From NCBI GenBank assembly GCA_902782125.1, contig CACZMA010000004.1, positions 390,191 through 454,190 on the forward strand: DNA of 64,000 nt, given 5' to 3'. A program made the position numbers and the translations under genes. The notes beneath the pieces are model-generated. The model was not told where the DNA came from. It saw only the letters and a program-made list of their open reading frames with translations, and ran no database searches. The stretch comes from Oscillospiraceae bacterium (lineage in GTDB: Bacteria; Bacillota; Clostridia; Saccharofermentanales; Saccharofermentanaceae). Each line of letters opens with the position of its first letter. Position 1 is the first letter of the stretch. Below, piece by piece: positions 53,311-64,000 of this stretch.

Positions 53311-53631
53311 TCAGAACCATTCACGGTGACCTTCGACGTAGAGCTTCTGGAATTCCTCATCAGTCTTGGTCAGATACAGTATTCCGTCCACTAACGAGAA
53401 TACAAACGGGATATAGATCGTAAATACTCCTATGATCGAGAAGAAGAGCGAGAATATCATGAACAGGCTGAACAAGAAGGTAAGCAGATAGACTATGCCT
53501 GACGAGACATATCCCATATAGAACTTATGAGCCCCGCACCAGCCGAGCAAAAAAGCCAACACGGCCGCAGTAGACCTCTCCTTTGCAGGCTTGGTCTTGA
53601 CCGGAGTAATGTTGGTATTCTCTTCAGACAT
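53311..53631 (-). CDS. TM2 domain membrane protein
   Basis: A 106-residue protein with a polar N-terminus and a TM2 domain: STAAVLAFLLGWCGAHKFYM followed by GIVYLLTF and a second hydrophobic stretch ending LVDGILYL. Family members are widespread with unknown role. It starts 11 nt after the clpE stop and shares its run. Confidence 0.88.
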   Translation of the reverse strand: MSEENTNITPVKTKPAKERSTAAVLAFLLGWCGAHKFYMGYVSSGIVYLLTFLFSLFMIFSLFFSIIGVFTIYIPFVFSLVDGILYLTKTDEEFQKLYVEGHREWF

Positions 53632-53642
53632 CTTATCCTACC

Positions 53643-56066
53643 TCAGGCCTTAGCCTTGACCGTATCGAAAACAAACTTACCTGAACGGTATCCGATCTTA
53701 AGTTCTGATACATCCTTGAGTTCGCCCTTGAGGAACATATCCGCAAGAGCATCCTCGATATTGGATCTGATCGCCTTCCTGAGCGGTCTTGCTCCGTACT
53801 TCTCATCATATCCGACCTCAGCCAGCCTGTCACCTGCAGACTTGGTCATGGTGCCCTTGATGCCCTTATCAGCGAGAGACTGGTAGACATCCTTCATCAT
53901 GATGTCTGCGATCTTACGGATCTCATCAGGTGTGAGTTCCTTGAAGATGATGGTCTCATCCACACGGTTCAGGAACTCGGGTCTGAATGTCTCCTTGAGC
54001 GCTGTCTGAACATGCTGCTCGAGCGCCTCATGCGTACCGGAGAAGAAACCGATGGTGGAAGCCTTTGCCGAGCTTCCCGCATTAGATGTCATTATGATGA
54101 TGCAGTTCTCGAAGTTAACGTGCAGGCCGTGAGAATCAGTCAGCACACCGTCATCGAGCATCTGCAGGAGCAGATTGAACACATCCGGATGCGCCTTCTC
54201 TACCTCGTCAAACAATATGACTGAATAAGGCTTCCTCCTGACCTGCTCTGTTAGCTGTCCGGCATCGTCGAATCCGACATATCCCGGAGGCGAACCGATA
54301 AGCTTACTTACCGAATGCGGCTCCATGTATTCGGACATATCTATTCTTATAAGCGCTTCTTCTGTATCGAACATTACTTCAGCAAGAGCCTTAACAAGCT
54401 CTGTCTTACCGACACCCGTAGGTCCTACGAAGATGAATGACGTCGGCTTATGCTTCTTGGTGAAGCCTGCTCTCGTGCGTCTTACGGCCTCAGCGACGGC
54501 ATGTACAGCCTGTTCCTGGCCTACTACTCTCTGATGGAGTCTCTCTTCAAGATGCAGGAGCTTGTCCGTCTCACTCTCGGAGATCGACTTCAGCGGGATA
54601 CCTGTCCACATCTCCACTACCCTGGCGATGTCTTCTATCTGGATGGGATCCGGTACTATGTCACTCTCCAGTGCATTGAGCTCGGCTTCGAGTCTGTCTA
54701 CCTTTGCCTTGAGCTCGGCAGCCTTCTCGTAGTCAGCTTCGCGCTCTTCGGGAGAAGAATTCTCCATGGAATCGAGCTGCTTCTGATGCTCATCCTGAGC
54801 CTCGGCAAGAGCCTTCTTCGTATTAGCAAGCTTAACGAGCTTAACATTCTTGAGATTAGCAGCAGAACCGGCTTCATCGATAAGGTCGATGGCCTTGTCA
54901 GGCAGGAAACGGTCCGTTATGTATCTCTTGGAAGACTTAACAGCAAACTCTATTACCTCGTCAGAATAAGTGACATTGTGGTGCTTCTCGTAGTAATCCT
55001 TGATGCCCTTGAGGATCTCGATTGAATCCTCGATGGAAGGCTCGTCGAGCATGACCTTCTGGAATCGTCTCTCAAGAGCCGAATCCTTCTCGATCTTCTT
55101 ATACTCTGCTGTAGTCGTAGATCCCAGTATCCTGAGTTCGCCTCTGGCGAGTGCGGGCTTGAGGATATTGGCAGCATTGGTGGAACCTTCAGCATCACCT
55201 GCGCCGACGATAGTATGAAGCTCATCGATTACGAGGATAATGTTCTCAGCCTTGATGGCTTCATTGATAACGCCCTTGATTCGGCTCTCGAACTGACCTC
55301 TGAACTGAGTGCCTGCGACCATAGCGGGAAGGTCGAGCTGCCATACCTGCATATTGAGGAGCTTCTCGGGTACAGTTCCTTCAACTATCTTCACTGCCAG
55401 ACCCTGAGCGACAGCTGTCTTACCAACACCCGGAGCACCGATGAGAACCGGATTGTTCTTGCTCCTTCTGTTCAGGATCTGGATGCAGCGCTCGATCTCG
55501 GTATCTCTGCCGATGATGCGGTCGATCTTGCCTTCCTGTGCGCGCTGGGTGAGGTTGGTACCGAATTCGTTCAGATACTTAAGACGTGAGCGGTTCTTGA
55601 GCTTCTTGCCGTTCTCGCCCTTCTTCTCGTCATCCTTGCCGGCCATGGAACCGGGTCTTCTGCCGAACATACCTCCGAGGAAGCCCTGCTTACGCTCTTC
55701 TTCCTCATCGCCCGACTTGGAATCGTCAGCATCGGCAACATTGATGGGGGTAGAATCCTCATCGAATTCATAGCCGTCATCATCATCTTCAAAGCTGTTT
55801 CCGAATTCACCGGATGCGAGCGATCTTAAGAACTCCGAAGGATCGGCATTGACATCGTTGTTGCCGATCATGTCCTCGATCCTCTCGCTCATCTCGTCGA
55901 TATTGTCACCGTTGATGCCGGTAGCCTTGAACATGTCAGATACACCGGCTATTCCTGATTCATATGCACACTTGAGGCAGAAACCTTCGTCTATCCTCTT
56001 TCCGGCCTCAAAACGGCTCGTGAATATGATCGCATGTCTTGTCTTACATATACTGCAAAGTGCCAT
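53643..56066 (-). CDS. clpE: ClpE-like AAA+ unfoldase with N-terminal zinc finger
   Basis: An 807-residue Hsp100 protein. In place of the usual ClpC N-domain it has a C4 zinc finger (Cys4, Cys7, Cys30, Cys33), as in ClpE. The first AAA module has Walker [13 protein letters not shown], followed by a UVR-type coiled coil (about 425-465) and a second module with [12 protein letters not shown] and a C-terminal D2-small domain. It would feed substrates to ClpP, which is not in the window. A stretch rich in Asp/Glu (about 90-125) links finger and core. It starts on the base next to the uvrA stop, so the two may be coexpressed. Confidence 0.9.
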   Translation of the reverse strand: MALCSICKTRHAIIFTSRFEAGKRIDEGFCLKCAYESGIAGVSDMFKATGINGDNIDEMSERIEDMIGNNDVNADPSEFLRSLASGEFGNSFEDDDDGYEFDEDSTPINVADADDSKSGDEEEERKQGFLGGMFGRRPGSMAGKDDEKKGENGKKLKNRSRLKYLNEFGTNLTQRAQEGKIDRIIGRDTEIERCIQILNRRSKNNPVLIGAPGVGKTAVAQGLAVKIVEGTVPEKLLNMQVWQLDLPAMVAGTQFRGQFESRIKGVINEAIKAENIILVIDELHTIVGAGDAEGSTNAANILKPALARGELRILGSTTTAEYKKIEKDSALERRFQKVMLDEPSIEDSIEILKGIKDYYEKHHNVTYSDEVIEFAVKSSKRYITDRFLPDKAIDLIDEAGSAANLKNVKLVKLANTKKALAEAQDEHQKQLDSMENSSPEEREADYEKAAELKAKVDRLEAELNALESDIVPDPIQIEDIARVVEMWTGIPLKSISESETDKLLHLEERLHQRVVGQEQAVHAVAEAVRRTRAGFTKKHKPTSFIFVGPTGVGKTELVKALAEVMFDTEEALIRIDMSEYMEPHSVSKLIGSPPGYVGFDDAGQLTEQVRRKPYSVILFDEVEKAHPDVFNLLLQMLDDGVLTDSHGLHVNFENCIIIMTSNAGSSAKASTIGFFSGTHEALEQHVQTALKETFRPEFLNRVDETIIFKELTPDEIRKIADIMMKDVYQSLADKGIKGTMTKSAGDRLAEVGYDEKYGARPLRKAIRSNIEDALADMFLKGELKDVSELKIGYRSGKFVFDTVKAKA

Positions 56067-59000
56067 TTATTGATCTTCCTTCTCCTTGATCCTTCGTCTG
56101 ACCTTAGGTCCTGTCAGAATGTCGAGCTGCTCCTCTTCGAGCCTCTCGGTATCGATAAACGCAGCAAGGTCTTTATATTGACCGGATGCTCTTGCCTTAT
56201 CGAGTACAGGCTTAAGGAACTGACCCGTATAGGATCGCTTTATTTTACATATCTCTTCCGGAGTACCTTTTGCAATGACTTCTCCCCCTTCGTCACCGCT
56301 CTCCGGACCCATGTCAATGATGTAGTCCGCCGTCTTGATAACATCGAGATTATGCTCTATCACGACGACAGTGTTCTTATTTTCAGACAGGCGCTCCAAA
56401 ATGTCAACAAGCTTATGGACGTCCGCTATGTGCAGTCCCGTGGTAGGCTCATCGAGCACATATATCGTCTTGCCCGTTGATCTCTTGGACAGTTCGGCTG
56501 CCAACTTTATCCTCTGTGCTTCACCGCCAGACAGGGTCGTAGACGGCTGTCCGAGTTTGATGTAACCCAGACCTACATCCTGAAGAGTCCTTACCTTCTT
56601 GAAGATGCTCGGATTGTTCCTGAAGAATACGCAGGCTTCATCGACGGACATCTCAAGGACATCCGATATGTTCTTGCCGTTATATCTTACTTCGAGCGTC
56701 TCTCGGTTATAGCGCTTGCCGTGGCAGACGTCGCAGGTAACATAGATGTCCGGAAGGAAGTGCATCTCGATCTTGTTGACACCGTCTCCCGCACAGGCTT
56801 CGCACCTGCCGCCCTTTGTGTTGAAGCTGAACCTTCCTGCAGTGTAGCCGCGCATTTTCGCATCGGGCGTGGAGGCAAAGAGCTTCCTTATGAGATCGAA
56901 CAGTCCGATATATGTGGCAGGGTTACTCCTCGGAGTCCTTCCTATCGGGCTCTGGTCGATGCAGATTATCTTGTCGAGGTTCGAATAGCCCGTGATGCGA
57001 TCGCACTTCACCTTGGACTTACGCGCGCCGTTGAGTTCGTGAGACAGATACGGTACGAGCGTCGAATTGATGAGCGAGGACTTGCCTGAACCTGATACCC
57101 CCGTAATGACTGTAAAAAGACCTATGGGGATATCAACATCGATATTCTTAAGGTTATTGATGGATGCATTGTGGATCGTCAGCATCTTCTTTTTGTCTAC
57201 GGGGCGTCTGTTGATCGGAACAGGGATGAACTTCTCGCCGGACAGATACTGGCCGGTGACAGATCCGGGTGTATTGATGATATCGTCTATCGTGCCCTGG
57301 GCTACGACATTGCCTCCGAAGGAACCTGCTCCGGGACCGATATCTATAATGTGATCTGCTGCGCGCATCGTCTCCTCGTCATGCTCAACCACAATGATCG
57401 AGTTGCCGAGATCCCTGAGCTTGAAGAGCGTCTTGATAAGCTTGTCGTTATCCCTCTGGTGAAGTCCGATGGAAGGCTCATCAAGTACGTACAGCACACC
57501 CTGAAGGCCTGCACCTATCTGGGTGGCAAGTCTGATCCTCTGAGCCTCACCGCCCGAGAGAGTTGCCGAAGACCTGGCAAGAGTAATATATTCGAGTCCT
57601 ACATCATTGAGGAACTGCAGCCTCGCGCCGACCTCTCTTAAGATGGGTTCTGCAATCTCCTTGTTCTTACCTCTGAACGACAGTCCCTTAAAGAACTTCA
57701 GGAGTTCTTTTACGGACAGAGCCGTGAGTTCGCTTATGTTCTTATCCTTTACCTTTACTGACAGGCTGTTCGGATTAAGTCTCGCACCGCCGCATACAGG
57801 GCATACGTCAATGCTCATGTATCTCTCGTAAGATGCCTTCGCATCCTCGCTCATAGACTCGCGCCACCTGCGGTACACGCTGGGCACGACTCCTTCCCAC
57901 GATGAATAGTAGTCCCCTTCTCGCGGATATACGGAATTAGTCGTGTCGATCTTGAGCTTCTCTCCGTCGTTGCCGAACATGATTATGTCCTTGATCTTGT
58001 CGGGCAGCTTGTAATAGGGGGTATCAAGCGAGAACTTGTATCTCTCTGCAAGTGCAGTTATGAAGCCTCTGCCCCAGCTCTTGGGATCGTCAAAGTTCCA
58101 TCCGGCAGTCCTTACCGCGCCTTCGTTGATCGAGAGCTTGGGATTCGTCACGCAGAGTTCGGGATCCACATTGATGAGAGTACCTATACCCGAGCAGTTC
58201 GGACATGCACCCTCGGGGCTGTTGAACGAGAAGCTTCTCGTCGTTATCTCCGGGATCGATATGCCGCAGTCCGGGCAGGCAAGATTCTGCGAGAAGAACT
58301 CTTCGCCCGTCTCATATACCTTCTCACCCTTATCGTCCTCACTTGCGGTCTGAGTCTCGACCAAGAGAAGACCGCCTGCGAGCTTGAGCGCAGTCTCACA
58401 GGAATCCGTAAGCCTGGTGATGTTCGCTTCCTTCATGACGATCCTGTCAACCACGACTTCGATCTCATGCTTGTTGTTCTTATTGAGCTTGATGTCCTCG
58501 TCTAGCTCATACATGATGCCGTCGACCTTGACTCTCGCGAAGCCCTGCTTCCTGAAGCTCTCGAAAAGCTTGGAGAACTCACCCTTCTTGCCTCTTACCA
58601 TGGGGGCATAGATGATCATCCTGGTGCCTTCGGGATATTCCTTGAGCTTGTCTATGATCTGATCGATGGTCTGCGTCTTGATCGGCTTGCCGCAGTTCGG
58701 GCAGTACGGCTGACCCACACGGGCATACAGAAGCCTGAAGTAGTCATAGATCTCCGTAACGGTACCTACAGTGGACCTGGGGTTCACCACGGTTGACTTC
58801 TGGTCTATCGAGATGGCGGGAGACAGGCCTTCTATATTATCGACGTCAGGCTTCTCCACCTGACCGAGGAACATCCTCGCATAAGACGAGAGCGACTCAA
58901 CATAGCGTCTCTGGCCTTCCGCATAGATCGTATCGAAAGCAAGAGACGACTTGCCGGAACCGGACAGTCCGGTCACAACGACCAACTCGCGTCTGGGGAT

Positions 59001-59069
59001 ATCGATATCTATATTCTTGAGGTTGTGCTCTCTGGCACCCCTTATCTTTATATACTTATTCTCTTCCAT
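56067..59069 (-). CDS. uvrA: Excinuclease ABC subunit A
   Basis: A 1000-residue nucleotide-excision repair ATPase. I start at 59069 because AAGG is 9 nt upstream; an ATG three codons earlier touches that site. Two ATP-binding modules carry [19 protein letters not shown] and [11 protein letters not shown]; signature motifs are [13 protein letters not shown] and [13 protein letters not shown]. Zinc ligands are visible in [13 protein letters not shown]...CPNCSG and CEACAG...CDVCHG. No LexA box is seen upstream. uvrB is not in the window. Confidence 0.97.
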   Translation of the reverse strand: MEENKYIKIRGAREHNLKNIDIDIPRRELVVVTGLSGSGKSSLAFDTIYAEGQRRYVESLSSYARMFLGQVEKPDVDNIEGLSPAISIDQKSTVVNPRSTVGTVTEIYDYFRLLYARVGQPYCPNCGKPIKTQTIDQIIDKLKEYPEGTRMIIYAPMVRGKKGEFSKLFESFRKQGFARVKVDGIMYELDEDIKLNKNNKHEIEVVVDRIVMKEANITRLTDSCETALKLAGGLLLVETQTASEDDKGEKVYETGEEFFSQNLACPDCGISIPEITTRSFSFNSPEGACPNCSGIGTLINVDPELCVTNPKLSINEGAVRTAGWNFDDPKSWGRGFITALAERYKFSLDTPYYKLPDKIKDIIMFGNDGEKLKIDTTNSVYPREGDYYSSWEGVVPSVYRRWRESMSEDAKASYERYMSIDVCPVCGGARLNPNSLSVKVKDKNISELTALSVKELLKFFKGLSFRGKNKEIAEPILREVGARLQFLNDVGLEYITLARSSATLSGGEAQRIRLATQIGAGLQGVLYVLDEPSIGLHQRDNDKLIKTLFKLRDLGNSIIVVEHDEETMRAADHIIDIGPGAGSFGGNVVAQGTIDDIINTPGSVTGQYLSGEKFIPVPINRRPVDKKKMLTIHNASINNLKNIDVDIPIGLFTVITGVSGSGKSSLINSTLVPYLSHELNGARKSKVKCDRITGYSNLDKIICIDQSPIGRTPRSNPATYIGLFDLIRKLFASTPDAKMRGYTAGRFSFNTKGGRCEACAGDGVNKIEMHFLPDIYVTCDVCHGKRYNRETLEVRYNGKNISDVLEMSVDEACVFFRNNPSIFKKVRTLQDVGLGYIKLGQPSTTLSGGEAQRIKLAAELSKRSTGKTIYVLDEPTTGLHIADVHKLVDILERLSENKNTVVVIEHNLDVIKTADYIIDMGPESGDEGGEVIAKGTPEEICKIKRSYTGQFLKPVLDKARASGQYKDLAAFIDTERLEEEQLDILTGPKVRRRIKEKEDQ

Positions 59070-59149
59070 CAGATCCATCCTTATTCTGCTAAGAGATTAT
59101 AACACCCGGGGCCTGTGTTTGTCTGTGAAATATGAGGCATACGTGTTAT

Positions 59150-59183
59150 AAAAATAAACAAGCTCCGGTAATATCCGGAGCTT
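59150..59183 (-). terminator. Terminator of tRNA-Glu
   Basis: AAGCTCCGG and CCGGAGCTT form a perfect 9-bp stem; on the minus strand GTTTATTTTTAT follows. Confidence 0.88.
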
Positions 59184-59190
59184 GTCTTAC

Positions 59191-59265
59191 TGGTGACCCC
59201 AAGCGGATTCGAACCGCTGATTGCGCCGTGAGAGGGCGCCGTCTTAACCACTTGACCATGGGGCC
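59191..59265 (-). tRNA. tRNA-Glu (CTC)
   Basis: 75 nt with encoded CCA; acceptor GGCCCCA/TGGGGTC; anticodon loop CTCTCAC gives anticodon CTC. A separate tRNA-Glu (TTC) is expected elsewhere. Confidence 0.93.
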
Positions 59266-59270
59266 GATTT

Positions 59271-59312
59271 GCTTTGCCCGTGTATATTACCATAAGGGCA
59301 AAGCTAATTCAA
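59271..59312 (-). promoter_or_regulatory. tRNA-Glu promoter inside a perfect inverted repeat
   Basis: Minus-strand TTGAAT (59307-59312), 17-nt spacer, TAATAT (59284-59289). GCTTTGCCC (59271-59279) and GGGCAAAGC (59296-59304) form an exact 9-bp inverted repeat around the -10. Confidence 0.7.
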
Positions 59313-59320
59313 GCACTTTA

Positions 59321-61603
59321 TTATTGTCTGTTAAAGTTGATGAGGCATCCCTTGGAGATTATCTGTCTCTCATCGTCTGTCAGATCGCCCAGAGTAAGGC
59401 TGATCTCCTTCATTCCCTTGTTGACGATATAGGCCTTGATCTCCTCAGTCTTCTCTTCCACAGCCTTCTTGATATCGGGAACGAATACATAGTCACCGAC
59501 TTCGAAGCCTGCGTCTTCAGCGATAACAAACGGCAGCATGCCCCAGTTGATGAGATTGGATCTGTATCTCTTGGTAGCATATTCATTGGCGATGTTAGCC
59601 CAGCCGCCAAGTACCTTCTGGCAGGAAGCTGCCTGCTCACGTGCGGAACCGTCGCCCGGCTTTACAGCATAGATGGTGGAACCGAATCCCGTATTGTCCT
59701 TTGATACTTCGGGGAACTTCTCCTTGATGGCCGTCATGACAGGCTTGATGTCAGGATAGATCTCACAGGGGTGTCCGCCCTCTTCCCTTGCAATCTCGAC
59801 CTTGTGGAATTCTTTCGCGCGGCCGACATATTCGGGATCCTTACGGGAGAGCGTGAACTCTGCAAGTCCGATGGGATTCGAACGATAAGAGGAAGTCTCG
59901 CCAGAAGGGATGAGCTCGTCTGTTGTGGTAACAGGGTCATGGATGACAGAGCAGAACTTGAGTACGAGGTTATCCGTAAGTGCGGGCATGACGGGCCAGT
60001 CCTTGATGTTCGGTCCGAGCCTGAGTTCTTCGGAAGGATCAGCCTTGCCCCAGCCGTCGTATACTCTCTTGCCGTAGATGTCCTTGTCGAAGAAGTATTT
60101 CGGGCCGGTGAACTCGACATCGATGTCCGTTGCGGGTGTAAGCGCGCCCTGGTTGATGGCCGTAGCCGCGATGGATCTGGCGTCCATGAGGGCAACGGAT
60201 GCGATCTGGCCGCTCTGGATCTTGGAACCTTCACGGTTCGGGAAGTTACGTGTGGAGTGACGGATGGAGAGAGCTCCGTTGGAAGGAGTGTCTCCTGCAC
60301 CGAAGCAGGGTCCGCAGAATGCTGTCTTAACAACGGCACCGGTCTGAAGGATATCAGCTACGCGGCCGTTCTTAACGAGCTCCATCATGACAGGCATGGA
60401 AGCGGGATAAACGTTGAGCGAGAACTCGTCGGATCCGATGAAGTGGCCTCTTAAGATATCAGCTGCATCACAGATATTCTCGAATCCGCCGCCTGCGCAG
60501 CCGCCGATTACGCCCTGCTGAACATAGAGCTTGCCGTTCTTGATCTTATCCGTAAGCTTGAAGTCAACATTGCCCGTAAGCTGCTTTCTGCCGTTCTCTT
60601 CTGCCTCGTGGAGGATATCCTCAAGGTTGGCGTTGAGTTCTTCGATGGTGAAGACATTGGACGGGTGGAAAGGAAGTGCGATCATAGGACGGATCTTGGA
60701 CAGATCTACCCTGATGGCACCGTCATAGTAAGCGATATCGGCAGGATCGAGCTTGCTGTACGCCTCGCTCCTGTAATGTGTATCGTACCAGTCCTTTGTA
60801 TTGTCATCTGTTCTCCAGATGGAAGACAGACATGTAGTCTCTGTTGTCATGACGTCTACGCCGATACGGAAGTCTGTGGAAAGATTCGATACGCCGGGGC
60901 CTACGAACTCCATTACCTTGTTCTTGACGTAGCCGTTCTTGAATGTGGCGCCGATGAGTGCGAGCGCAACGTCCTGGGGACCGACGCCCTTTACGGGAGC
61001 GCCTTCAAGGTAGATCGCAACAACGCCGGGGCGCTTAACGTCATAAGTCTTACTTAAGAGCTGCTTGGCAAGCTCTCCGCCGCCTTCGCCTACTGCCATC
61101 GTACCGAGTGCGCCGTATCTGGTGTGGCTGTCTGAACCGATGATCATCGCTCCGACTTCGGCAAGCTCTTCTCTGGCATACTGATGGATTACTGCCTCAT
61201 GGGGAGGTACGAAGATGCCGCCGTACTTCTTTGCTGCGGTCAGACCGAAAACATGGTCGTCCTCGTTGATCGTACCGCCTACGGCACAAAGGGAGTTGTG
61301 GCAGTTGGTAAGAACGTAAGGTATCGGGAACTCAGTCATGCCCGAAGCTCTTGCGGTCTGGATGATGCCTACGAAAGTAATATCGTGCGATGTCATCTTG
61401 TCGAACTTGATCTTAAGGACATCTCCGCCGTCAGAAGTATCGTGCTTGGAAAGGATGCCGTAAGCCATGGTACCCTTCTTTGCAGCTTCCCTGGAAGCGT
61501 CGTCTGTCTTGATGCCTGCTGCGCCCAGTGCTCCGATATCGTCTTCTGCGATAAGCTCTGTGCCGTTCTTAAGATAAGCTCCGCCTTTGAATAACTCTAA
61601 CAT
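59321..61603 (-). CDS. acnA: Aconitate hydratase
   Basis: A 760-residue 4Fe-4S hydro-lyase that converts citrate to isocitrate. Cluster ligands are recognisable in [30 protein letters not shown] and [32 protein letters not shown] and [10 protein letters not shown] are the substrate-binding segments. It differs from classic AcnA/AcnB in length and order and looks like the aconitase form seen in some Clostridia. It follows gltA by 31 nt, forming a two-gene unit for making 2-oxoglutarate precursors. Confidence 0.92.
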   Translation of the reverse strand: MLELFKGGAYLKNGTELIAEDDIGALGAAGIKTDDASREAAKKGTMAYGILSKHDTSDGGDVLKIKFDKMTSHDITFVGIIQTARASGMTEFPIPYVLTNCHNSLCAVGGTINEDDHVFGLTAAKKYGGIFVPPHEAVIHQYAREELAEVGAMIIGSDSHTRYGALGTMAVGEGGGELAKQLLSKTYDVKRPGVVAIYLEGAPVKGVGPQDVALALIGATFKNGYVKNKVMEFVGPGVSNLSTDFRIGVDVMTTETTCLSSIWRTDDNTKDWYDTHYRSEAYSKLDPADIAYYDGAIRVDLSKIRPMIALPFHPSNVFTIEELNANLEDILHEAEENGRKQLTGNVDFKLTDKIKNGKLYVQQGVIGGCAGGGFENICDAADILRGHFIGSDEFSLNVYPASMPVMMELVKNGRVADILQTGAVVKTAFCGPCFGAGDTPSNGALSIRHSTRNFPNREGSKIQSGQIASVALMDARSIAATAINQGALTPATDIDVEFTGPKYFFDKDIYGKRVYDGWGKADPSEELRLGPNIKDWPVMPALTDNLVLKFCSVIHDPVTTTDELIPSGETSSYRSNPIGLAEFTLSRKDPEYVGRAKEFHKVEIAREEGGHPCEIYPDIKPVMTAIKEKFPEVSKDNTGFGSTIYAVKPGDGSAREQAASCQKVLGGWANIANEYATKRYRSNLINWGMLPFVIAEDAGFEVGDYVFVPDIKKAVEEKTEEIKAYIVNKGMKEISLTLGDLTDDERQIISKGCLINFNRQ

Positions 61604-61634
61604 CTTCTGTTACTCCTTCTAATGTATTTACGTC

Positions 61635-63002
61635 TTAGATTATGTTCTTTCTGTCTTCCATTGCCTGGTAAGGTCTTCTCTTATTGACGCACTTGAATGC
61701 GGGACGCATAATGCGGCCGCCGGAGACGAGTTCCTCGATCCTGTGCGCGCTCCATCCCGCGATCCTTCCGCACGCAAACAGCGGCGTATAGAGCTCGGAA
61801 GGAATACCGAGCATCGAATATACGAGTCCTGCGTAGAAGTCAACATTGGCGCATACGAGCTTATCCGACTTCTTTACGTCGTGGAATACTTCAGGTGCGA
61901 TCTTCTCAACTCTGAGGTAGAGGTTGTAAAGATCCATGTTGCCTGTCTCTTCAGCAAGGAGCTGAGCGTGCTTCCTGATGGTTACGGTCCTCGGGTCTGA
62001 CAGTGTGTAAACCGCATGGCCGATACCGTAGATCAGGCCGGACTTATCGTAAGCTTCCTTCTTGAGGATTTTTGTAAGATAATCTCTGATCTGGTCCTCG
62101 TCCTCCCAGTTGCTGATGTTTGCGCGGAGATCCGTCATCATTCCGTAAGCCTTGCCTGAAGCTCCGCCGTGCTGGGGACCCTTGAGAGATCCTACGGCAG
62201 CCGCCATAACGGCATAGGTATCAGAGCCGGTGGAAGATACCGCGTGGGTTACGAAAGTCGAGTTGTTGCCGCCGCCGTGCTCTGCGTGGAGAACGAGCAT
62301 AAGATCCAGGATCCTTGCCTCGAGCTCTGTGAACTTTCCGTCAGGTCTCATGAGATAGAGGATATTCTGAGCGGTGTTGTACTCGGCGACAGGATTGTGG
62401 ATATAGAGGCTGTGGTGCTCTATATAGTGTCTGCGTGCCATATAAGCATAAGAGATGAGCACCGGGAATCTCGCGATGAGCTCGGTGCACTGTCTTACGA
62501 CATTGTGTATATCAGTAGAATCCGGGTTATCGTCATATGAATACAGAGCTAGGACCGAGCGTGCGAGCTTGTTCATGATATCCGGCGAAGGTGCCTTCAT
62601 GATCATGTCCTCGGTAAAGTTCGGAGGAAGAGGTCTCGAGCTCGACAGAAGCTCATTGAAGCTTGCGAGATCGCTCTTGGTGGGAAGGTCTCCCGTAAGG
62701 AGCAGGAAAGCAGTCTCTTCAAAACCGAAGCGTCCCTGGGGGAAGAAACCGTTTACAAGATCGGAGATCTCATATCCCTGATAGAAGAGCTTGCCTTCTA
62801 CCGGGATCCTGTCTGCATCATCAACGATGTAGCTCATTACCTCGCCGACTTCGGTAAGTCCTACTAGAACGCCCGTGCCGTCGTTATTACGAAGGCCGCG
62901 CTTAACATTGTACTTTGTATACAGAGTAGGTTCGATGTGGCTCTTAACGCTTGCCACATCAGTCAGCATGCCTATTATCTCTTCTTTCTTATCGGGTTCC
63001 AT
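61635..63002 (-). CDS. gltA: Citrate synthase
   Basis: Condenses oxaloacetate and acetyl-CoA. It has 455 residues, with catalytic His residues in LHAEHGGGNNST and YGIGHAVYTLSDPR and the Asp in NVDFYAGLVYSMLG, plus the CoA motif GPQHGGASG and RIAGWSAHRIEEL. A 60-residue N-terminal extension relative to short citrate synthases is present. With aconitase next door, and Gdh elsewhere, it likely feeds glutamate synthesis rather than a full cycle; isocitrate dehydrogenase is not in the window. Confidence 0.95.
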   Translation of the reverse strand: MEPDKKEEIIGMLTDVASVKSHIEPTLYTKYNVKRGLRNNDGTGVLVGLTEVGEVMSYIVDDADRIPVEGKLFYQGYEISDLVNGFFPQGRFGFEETAFLLLTGDLPTKSDLASFNELLSSSRPLPPNFTEDMIMKAPSPDIMNKLARSVLALYSYDDNPDSTDIHNVVRQCTELIARFPVLISYAYMARRHYIEHHSLYIHNPVAEYNTAQNILYLMRPDGKFTELEARILDLMLVLHAEHGGGNNSTFVTHAVSSTGSDTYAVMAAAVGSLKGPQHGGASGKAYGMMTDLRANISNWEDEDQIRDYLTKILKKEAYDKSGLIYGIGHAVYTLSDPRTVTIRKHAQLLAEETGNMDLYNLYLRVEKIAPEVFHDVKKSDKLVCANVDFYAGLVYSMLGIPSELYTPLFACGRIAGWSAHRIEELVSGGRIMRPAFKCVNKRRPYQAMEDRKNII

Positions 63003-63123
63003 TGCATCTTCCTTCTTTGCACATAATCGTGCTTATGATTTCAGCCATGAAATTATAACATCTTTTACGCGATAATATTATTTAAAAAAACAAGTATATA
63101 AGGCCAAATGATTATGTAAACAG

Positions 63124-63891
63124 TCAACGCAGGGTCGAGAGCACATACCCCATGATGGAAGAAGCCGCAGCCGCGTTGAGCGATTCAGCCTTTCCGGGCA
63201 TGGGAATCTTTACCAGCTGCGTGCATTTAGCAGATGTCTCGTCTGTAAGGCCTCTGCCCTCGTTTCCTATGAGATACATGACCGGAAGCGTTATGCCGGC
63301 TTTATCGAGTTCTTCTCCTTTAAGGTGCATTGCAAGGCTGGAAACGGATTTTCGCGAGCAAAACGCGAAAGCCTCGTCAGGAGTCTTCGTTACCAGCGGC
63401 AGATGCCATACTGAACCCATGGAGGCCCTGATGGTCTTCTCGTTGAACGGGTCACAAGTACCGGGACTCATGATGACCGCAGTAAAGTCGAACGCATCGG
63501 CAGTCCTAATGATAGTACCGAGATTGCCGGGGTCCTGCACATCTTCAAGGTAGCAGTAGATGTCCTTGCCGTTGCCTCTGAAAGGGATCGTTCCTGCCAT
63601 ATCAGGCTGACCGACGACGCAGGCAATACCCTGGGGATGCACCGTAGACGATATCTTCTCGAAACACTTCTCGCTTACTACGGTAACATCAGCACCTTTG
63701 GCATAGTCCAAAGCCCAATCCTCATTGGCTTCGGTAACGACGACCTCACGGAGGACCGCACCGGATTCTATGGCATCGCGGCAGAGCCTCTCGCCCTCAA
63801 TGAAGACTACGCCCTCACGGCGCGCATTCTCGCGCCTGTGAAGAGCTGTAAGTGCTTTGATCTTAGGATTGTCCTTGCTCGTGATGACCAT
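63124..63891 (-). CDS. SpoU/TrmH family RNA 2'-O-methyltransferase
   Basis: A 255-residue SPOUT methyltransferase. An N-terminal substrate-binding domain (TSKDNPKIKALTALHRRENA) precedes the knotted domain with LEDVQDPGNLGTIIRTADAF, LIGNEGRGL and IPMPGKAESLNAAAASSIM, the three family motifs. It resembles YsgA/RlmB-type enzymes that act on 23S rRNA; the exact target is unknown. There is no Shine-Dalgarno before the ATG and a TATATT lies only 7 nt upstream, so the transcript may lack a leader. Confidence 0.92.
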   Translation of the reverse strand: MVITSKDNPKIKALTALHRRENARREGVVFIEGERLCRDAIESGAVLREVVVTEANEDWALDYAKGADVTVVSEKCFEKISSTVHPQGIACVVGQPDMAGTIPFRGNGKDIYCYLEDVQDPGNLGTIIRTADAFDFTAVIMSPGTCDPFNEKTIRASMGSVWHLPLVTKTPDEAFAFCSRKSVSSLAMHLKGEELDKAGITLPVMYLIGNEGRGLTDETSAKCTQLVKIPMPGKAESLNAAAASSIMGYVLSTLR

Positions 63892-63978
63892 GTGAATAAT
63901 ATAGCATAAAACCTGCTAACAAAAATCAAGAGCTTGTTGGCAGTTTTCTGTTTTGAAATAACTGGGCATAGCAAACAG

Positions 63979-64000
63979 ACCGGAGTCAAATCCGGTTTTT
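63979..64000 (+). terminator. Terminator-like hairpin with no gene in front of it
   Basis: ACCGGA and TCCGGT form a 6-bp stem around GTCAAA, followed by a T run reaching the window end. The nearest upstream gene is on the other strand. Confidence 0.6.

Noticed and set aside
59079..59130. LexA box upstream of uvrA
   Set aside because: No CGAAC-N4-GTTCG-like palindrome is visible there, although uvrA is SOS-controlled in many bacteria.
63807..63989. Short minus-strand frame overlapping the start of the methyltransferase
   Set aside because: It overlaps the conserved N-terminus of the SpoU protein in another frame and has no binding site.

Overview
The window looks like a chromosomal segment of an anaerobic, plant-fibre-degrading member of the Clostridia (Firmicutes). 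Supporting signs are AGGAGG-type ribosome binding sites, tRNAs with encoded CCA, an Asp23/AmaP/DUF2273 cluster, a YqeG phosphatase, MutL with an endonuclease motif, a ClpE-like unfoldase, a GH9 cellulase and a protein with clostridial hydrophobic (ChW) repeats. The exact taxon is inference; there is no rRNA in the window.

Layout. 0-7.4 kb: one long leftward run from efp through the envelope-stress trio, nusB, xseA/xseB, ispA and dxs, ending in a small membrane protein, followed upstream by yqeG. 7.5-13.1 kb: aspartokinase, an LCP wall-polymer transferase with a phosphatase-like membrane protein, and a DUF3048 lipoprotein. 13.2-17.0 kb: a secreted GH9 glucanase and glutamate dehydrogenase. 17.2-19.0 kb: a LexA-controlled divergent region. 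19.2-26.2 kb: miaB-mutS-mutL-miaA, coupled by short overlaps. 26.3-31 kb: a D,D-carboxypeptidase and a 902-residue LRR/SLH/ChW surface protein. 31.2-41.4 kb: an accessory stretch with a SulP transporter, small membrane proteins, several lipoproteins, an ECF sigma/anti-sigma pair, a DUF4143 ATPase behind three phased 33-bp repeats, and a pseudogene broken by an 8-bp tandem duplication. 41.6-44.2 kb: remnants of integrative elements (HNH fragment, xis fragment, intact xis, truncated integrase, intact integrase), next to two tRNA genes. 44.5-64 kb: asd, a Xer-type recombinase, a sensor/MFS membrane fusion with a membrane-anchored partner, tRNA-Leu/fMet, an 808-residue Ala/Pro-rich membrane protein, TM2, clpE, uvrA, tRNA-Glu, aconitase, citrate synthase and a SpoU/TrmH methyltransferase.

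How the genes fit together. Aspartokinase, Asd, Gdh, citrate synthase and aconitase point to amino-acid synthesis from oxaloacetate and 2-oxoglutarate. LexA, UvrA, MutS/MutL and XseA/B cover DNA repair. LCP, the carboxypeptidase and the SLH/ChW protein serve the cell wall. Several exported proteins carry Thr/Glu-rich linkers.

Least ordinary items: a PP2C-like protein lacking all recognisable metal ligands; an unfamiliar gene pair opposite lexA; the sensor-sensor-MFS fusion; paired TAGTA-N9-TACTA dyads at two unlinked promoters; and the layered integrase remnants.
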